This document shows positions 59,396 through 64,000 of a DNA stretch of 64,000 nt, piece after piece. How positions within the stretch are numbered: the stretch's first letter is position 1; each line of letters begins with the position of its first letter. Source of the DNA: Bagarius yarrelli (taxonomy: Eukaryota; Chordata; Actinopteri; Siluriformes; Sisoridae). The position numbers were made by a program, and so were the translations under genes. The stretch covers positions 248,001 through 312,000 of the forward strand of contig VCAZ01000233.1 in the NCBI GenBank assembly GCA_005784505.1, read 5' to 3'. The notes beneath the pieces are model-generated. The model did no database searches. It was not told where the DNA came from and saw only the letters and a list, made by a program, of their open reading frames with translations.

Positions 59396-59652
59396 TGTAA
59401 AGTAACAGGCTGAGTAGGATTTTTCCAAAACAGTGAGCAAAAACAGGCAATAATCCGATAAACCGTAGTAACATGAGACAAATGCAACGCTTAGTAAGTT
59501 GCAGGGCAAACAATACTTACTTCGCGATGTGTTTAGCGAAAAGCACTAGTTTAAATAGCGCAACAAACACGAAGTAGGCCTGGAAGTGGAACGGGAAAGT
59601 CAATATTCCGGCGAGGGTGTTCCTCTAACGGTTGGAAGACAGAATCCTTACA
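59396..59652 (-). repeat. 3' LTR of the Ty3/gypsy element
   Basis: On the minus strand it begins TGTAAGGATTCTG after a purine tract (GGAGGGAGGG, 59655-59664) and ends CTGTTACTTTACA at 59396. The ending is identical to the end of the 5' LTR at 63747, except for AAGTAGG/GAGTAGG-type changes further in. It is shorter inside than the 5' LTR, lacking about 100 bases after position 59420. Confidence 0.75.
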
Positions 59653-62600
59653 GTACCCTCCCTCCTAAAAACGCCTCCAGGGGCGATCGGGGCCTTTGGA
59701 GCTGGGAGTTCGGGGTGAGCAGTGTGGAACTCCTGCATGAGCAATGGGCCCAAGATGACCCTCGACTTGACCCAAGAGCGCTTCTTTAGCCCGTAACCCA
59801 CCCAGTCCACCAGGTACTCCAACTGCCCTCTCCGTCACCTGGAGTCGAGCATTTCTTTGACCTGGTATGCAGGAGATCCATTCACCTCAATGGGTGCCGG
59901 AGGTTCTGAGAAAAGAGGATCATTAGTGGTGGCAGCATGATGCGGCTTTAATAACGAAATGTGGAAAGACTTGGAGATGCGGTAAGAAGTAGGAAGTTCC
60001 AAGCGATAAAGTTATTAGGTTAATCTGTTTTATGATCTTCAAGGGACTCACATACCTGGGACTCAGTTTTCTTACTGGGTAAGCACAGCCGCAGATCCAT
60101 CGCGGAGAGCCACACCAGTTGCCCAGGCCGATAATCCGGATGGGGCCATCTCCATCGATTAGCTTGGGAGCGCTGAGTGCGTATGGCACGTTGTAACTAG
60201 ACATGAGCACTCTCCCAGACAGCAGCACTGCGCTGGAACCAGTCATCCACCGCCGGCATGCTGGAGGGCTCTCCGGACCAGGGAAACATGTAGGGCTGGT
60301 AACCTAAGACACACTGAAATGGCGTTAGACCTTTAGAAGAGTGAATCAGCGAATTCTGAGCATATTCCACCCATGGCATAAATTCACTCCACCTGACTGT
60401 TCTCTGGCACAATAGGATCTCAGGTACCTCCCCAGTTCCTGGTTTAATCTTTCTGCCTGACCATTGGATTGGGGATGACAACCTGAAGTGAGGCTGACCT
60501 TGATGCCCAGCTTCTTGCAGAACTCAGTCCATACCCGTGTCATAAACTGAGGACCCCGATCTGACACTATGTCCTCTGTTATGCCAAAATTCTTAAAGAC
60601 CTGGTGAAACAGATGTTAGGCGGTCTCCATAGCTGTGGGTAACCCCTTAAGTGGCACTAACCTGCATGCCTTCGACCACCAGGTAAGACCAGGGTCTTTG
60701 TGGGACCGGTAGGGGCTCGAGCAACCCCTCAGGTAGGTGGCGTGGAGTCTTGGCCTGGGCGCAGATAGAAACATGTCTGAACGAAGGTGTCGACATCCTC
60801 CTGCAGCCGAGGCCACCAATAGGTGTTCTTCAACAGCTCGTCTCACTCCTGGGAGCGTCTCACTCCCGGGTGACCTGAACTCAAAGCAGTATGTACTCAC
60901 TAACACTCTAGTGCGTAGACATTTAGGTATATATGTCTTACCGGAGGGGCCGAGGTGATCCTGCTGGGCCGTTGCAATCTCCCCTTTTAAATCCCAGCTG
61001 ATGGCCCCAATAACGTGCTGTGGGGAATGATGTGTTCCATGTCTCCTGGTGAGGAAAATCATGCATCCTAGCTATTCCATCTGCCTTACTGGTCTGAGTC
61101 CCCAGTCGGTATGTCACTTTGAAGAAACCTAGTAAAAAAACAGGGCCCAGCGTGCTTGCCTGGAGTTTAGTCGTTTGGCAGACTTTTTTGGCAGAATATT
61201 TAAGGTTTTTAATGGTCAGTTATTACCAGAAGCGGGTGTGTACTGCCCTCTAGCCAGTGTTGCCACTTCGTCAGCGCCTCCTTGATATCAAGCAACTCCT
61301 TGTTGCCTACATCATACTTATGCTTAGCGGACGAAAGTTTCCGTGAGAAATACGCACATGGATGGAGTTTGGCAGGCATACCATACCAAGACGACGGCAC
61401 CCACACCACTGTTGGAAGCATCTACCTCAACTACGAAGGGCAATTCTGGGTCCGGATGTCTTAAAATCAGTGCCGTTGTAAATGTAGACTTCAGCTTTTT
61501 AAATGCCTGTGTAGCTGACGGTCTCCAGAGTAATTTCGGCGGTTTGCCCCTGAATAGTGAGGTCATGGGTGCCACCGTTTGGCTATTGTTCCGGATAAAT
61601 CGTCTGTAGAAATTGGAAAACCCCAAGAATCTCTGAAGTTCCTTGACTGTGGTGGGTAACGGCCAATTAGTCACAGCTTCCTTCTTGGCTTATTCCATGA
61701 AAACGCTGTGATCACGTGATCATATTATACCCCAAGAACTGAACTTGATTGCGGCGAAATTCACACTTCTCTGCCTTAACATAGAGATGGTGTGCCAACA
61801 GACGTGAGAGGACCGTGCGCACCTGTGTTACATGTTGATCATATGTGTGAGAGTAGATATATATTGTCAATATAGGCAATTACACAGTCATTGAGCAAAT
61901 CACGGAAGATGTTATTGATGTACGCCTGGAAGACCGCTGGGGCATTAGCTAGGCCGTAAGGCATCACTAAGTACTCATAATGTCCTCTGGTGGTAATGAA
62001 CGCTGTCTTCCACTCATCTTCCTCGCAGATTCTAATAAGGTTAAAGAAGCTTTGTAGGTCCAGTTTAGTGAAAAACCACACCTCTCTGAGCTGTTTCAAT
62101 GCCGCGGGGACCAGAAGTAGAGGGTAGCTGTGACATTGTTAACTGTGACATTGTTTACCCCTCGACAGTCTATACATGGACGCAAAGTCCCATCCTTCTT
62201 TTCTAAAAAAGGAACCTGGGGCTGTGGGTGACATAGATGGCCGAATAAAGCCAGAAGCCAATGCCTCGTCAATGTAGTCCTCCATGGCCCAGGTCTCAGG
62301 TTGCGATAACGGGTAGATGCGGCTGCGTGGGGGGGGCTGGCATTAGGGAGCAACTCAATGGCACAATCCTCTGGGCGGTGTGTAACTTGGAGGCTTTTGC
62401 TTTGCTGAAGATCGTGGTAATCCCTGGGTATCTGATTAGCAACCCGCCTAGGTTAATTCATGACTTGAGCAAGACGGCATGGTGTGAGGAGCACCTGAGA
62501 AAAGCAGTGATCCTGGCAGTAACTTGACCGTTGTGTGATGTCCTTATCTCTCCAGGAGACGGTAGGGTTGTGCTTGTGTAGCCATGGGTTCCCTAAAATA

Positions 62601-63746
62601 ATGGGATTATGGGGTGAGCAGATAAGATGGAAAATCAGCCATTCTTGATATACCGCTCCCCATAAAGGAATGGGGTTCGTATGGTGGGGTGACACTCTTA
62701 CCAATGGGTTTGCCATCAACAGCCGAAATTTGCAGTGGAGGTGAGCATGGCACTGCGAAAAGTTTTAAAAACACTTAGCTAAGTTAATATCCATGAAATT
62801 CAATGCAGCACCCGAGTCTAATAACGCTGGGAACACATTAAACACAGTGTCAATAGAGAGGTGAAACGGCAAAGTGAGTGACATGCCATGCGACAAGGTG
62901 CATATGGGAGAACTTACTTTAGTGTGTTGCGAGGGCTTCTTGGGGCACGATGTGCAAAAATGAGTCGGTTTTCCACAATAAAAGCACAGCCTTGATTGAA
63001 GTCGCCGTTGACGTTCGTGAACAGACAACCGAGTGTAGTCCAGTTGCATGGGCTCAGGAGCAGTAGGCATAGAAGGCCCTGCTGTGCTAGCTGCGCTGTA
63101 GCCGCTGTGTTGGGGTACCTGTGGGCCGTTACGAATTAGACTGCCATCCACACACCGCTGTGGCCACGTAATGCCACGTATTGTAACCTGGGATTCAGAC
63201 CATCCTTGAACCTTGATTTAAGGGGTATATCGTTCTATCCACTTTGAGCTTGTAGAGTGCGTAAATGAATAGCATATTCTGCTGCAGATAAGTCACCTGC
63301 TGTAACCCGTGTAGCTGGGTAGAGATATCCAGGCCGCCTGAGGGATATTCAAACACGTCACGCAATTGGGCAGTAAAATAATTTATGGAAGAGGAGATTT
63401 GTGGATCAGAGTCCCAGACAGCTGAAGCCCAGTCAAGAGCCTTGCCAGATAGCAGTGATAAAAGAAATGAACACTTCTTACTGTCTGAGGTGAATGCGTT
63501 GGGCTGTCCTTGGAAAAAGATTTCACACTGGCGAACGAAACCTCTGCAGCGCTCTGGTGTGCCATCAAAATTATCCAGTAAAGAGAAATGAACTAGAGAA
63601 GTTCCGGAGCTTACCGGAGGCGGGTGTTGTAGCTGCAAGGAAGCCAGTTTTGTGCCTGGAACACCTGTTGCGCCTAAGCGTGAAAATCAACAGTGGCTTG
63701 GAGACGTGTCACCACCGCCACTGGATCCCGTGTAGGGGAAGTATTC
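59653..63746 (-). mobile_element. Ty3/gypsy chromovirus-type retrotransposon, internal region, decayed
   Basis: In element order on the minus strand: gag capsid (63638-63195), zinc knuckle CFYCGKPTHFCTSCP and protease LLDSGAALNFMD (63151-62765), RT (about 62353-61839, with KLDLQSFFNLIRI and MPYGLANAPAVFQ), RNase H (FVVEVDASNSGVGAV; CAYFSRKLSSAKHKYDVGNK), integrase (SDRGPQF and HPQSNGQAERLNQELGRYLR) and a chromodomain (LEYLVDWVGYG). The RT box YIDDI reads YIDNI (61863-61871). The frame is broken in many places, including a TGA inside the chromodomain. Domain order and the chromodomain place it near sushi-type fish elements. Confidence 0.9.
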
Positions 63747-64000
63747 TGTAAAGTAACAGGCTAAGTAGGATCCATGTTGCAGAGGATGAGTTTATTGAAC
63801 AGAGTAGCGTAAGCCAAAGAGTAAGTCGATAAGGCAAGCAGAGGTCATACACATGAAAACAACAGGCAAACAATGCAAAAAAAAAAAAAAAAACGTAGTC
63901 AAAAACAGGCAGGCAATAATCTGATAAACTGTAGTAACATGAGCCAAATGAAATGCTTAGTAAGTTGCAGGACAAACAATAGTTCAGGATTATATAATAG
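63747..64000 (-). repeat. 5' LTR of the Ty3/gypsy element, cut by window end
   Basis: Shares TGTAAAGTAACAGGCT at its lower border and TGTAGTAACATGAGCC..TTAGTAAGTTGCAGG further in with the 3' LTR. It contains an extra segment (63771-63895) with an A-run that the 3' LTR lacks. The outer border is beyond the window. Confidence 0.75.

Noticed and set aside
60616..61062. 148-codon minus frame as a separate gene
   Set aside because: It is a shifted reading of the decayed gypsy integrase region.

Overview
This is a gene-poor, repeat-rich stretch of a ray-finned fish (teleost) nuclear genome. Evidence: introns with GT-AG borders, vertebrate-type genes, and a teleost repeat set (tRNA-derived SINEs with an L2-type tail, Tc1-like elements, a DIRS-type reverse transcriptase, a Ty3/gypsy chromovirus, many TIR elements, long TA and ATGG microsatellites). 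The species cannot be named from the sequence.

Layout. (1) 928-2115, + strand: the last coding exon of slc32a1, the vesicular GABA/glycine transporter; its first exon lies before the window. (2) 5891-18320, + strand: a complete 15-exon bactericidal permeability-increasing protein / LBP-type gene (BPI), about 472 codons, with mammal-like exon boundaries. It carries one apparent single-base frame break in exon 8. (3) 19223-57974, - strand: 41 exons (about 6.27 kb of coding sequence) of a PIEZO mechanosensitive channel, from the middle of the blade to the stop codon, converging tail-to-tail on BPI about 0.9 kb away. The first 450 or so residues lie upstream, beyond the window. Reading phases agree across all exons except at three places: two single-base shifts and a 55-bp tandem duplication in the beam-helix exon. 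(4) 58868-59080: a DIRS-type RT fragment. (5) 59396 to the window end, - strand: a decayed Ty3/gypsy chromovirus with 3' LTR, gag, protease, RT/RNase H, integrase, chromodomain and the start of its 5' LTR.

The genes do not form a pathway. slc32a1 loads inhibitory transmitter into synaptic vesicles, BPI binds bacterial lipopolysaccharide, and PIEZO is a stretch-gated cation channel. slc32a1 and BPI/LBP are also neighbours on human chromosome 20q, so their linkage is an old vertebrate block. A PIEZO beside them matches neither human PIEZO locus (16q, 18p). Its sequence mixes PIEZO1-like and PIEZO2-like stretches, which makes a third vertebrate PIEZO paralogue the most interesting possibility here.

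The rest is mobile DNA. It includes a solo-LTR-like family with about nine copies, two of which have grown internal tandem arrays, a three-copy TIR family, a defective Tc1 element inside a SINE, and a 0.5-kb fold-back element. All coordinates were read by eye; paralogue assignment and the nature of the frame breaks need a phylogeny and read data.
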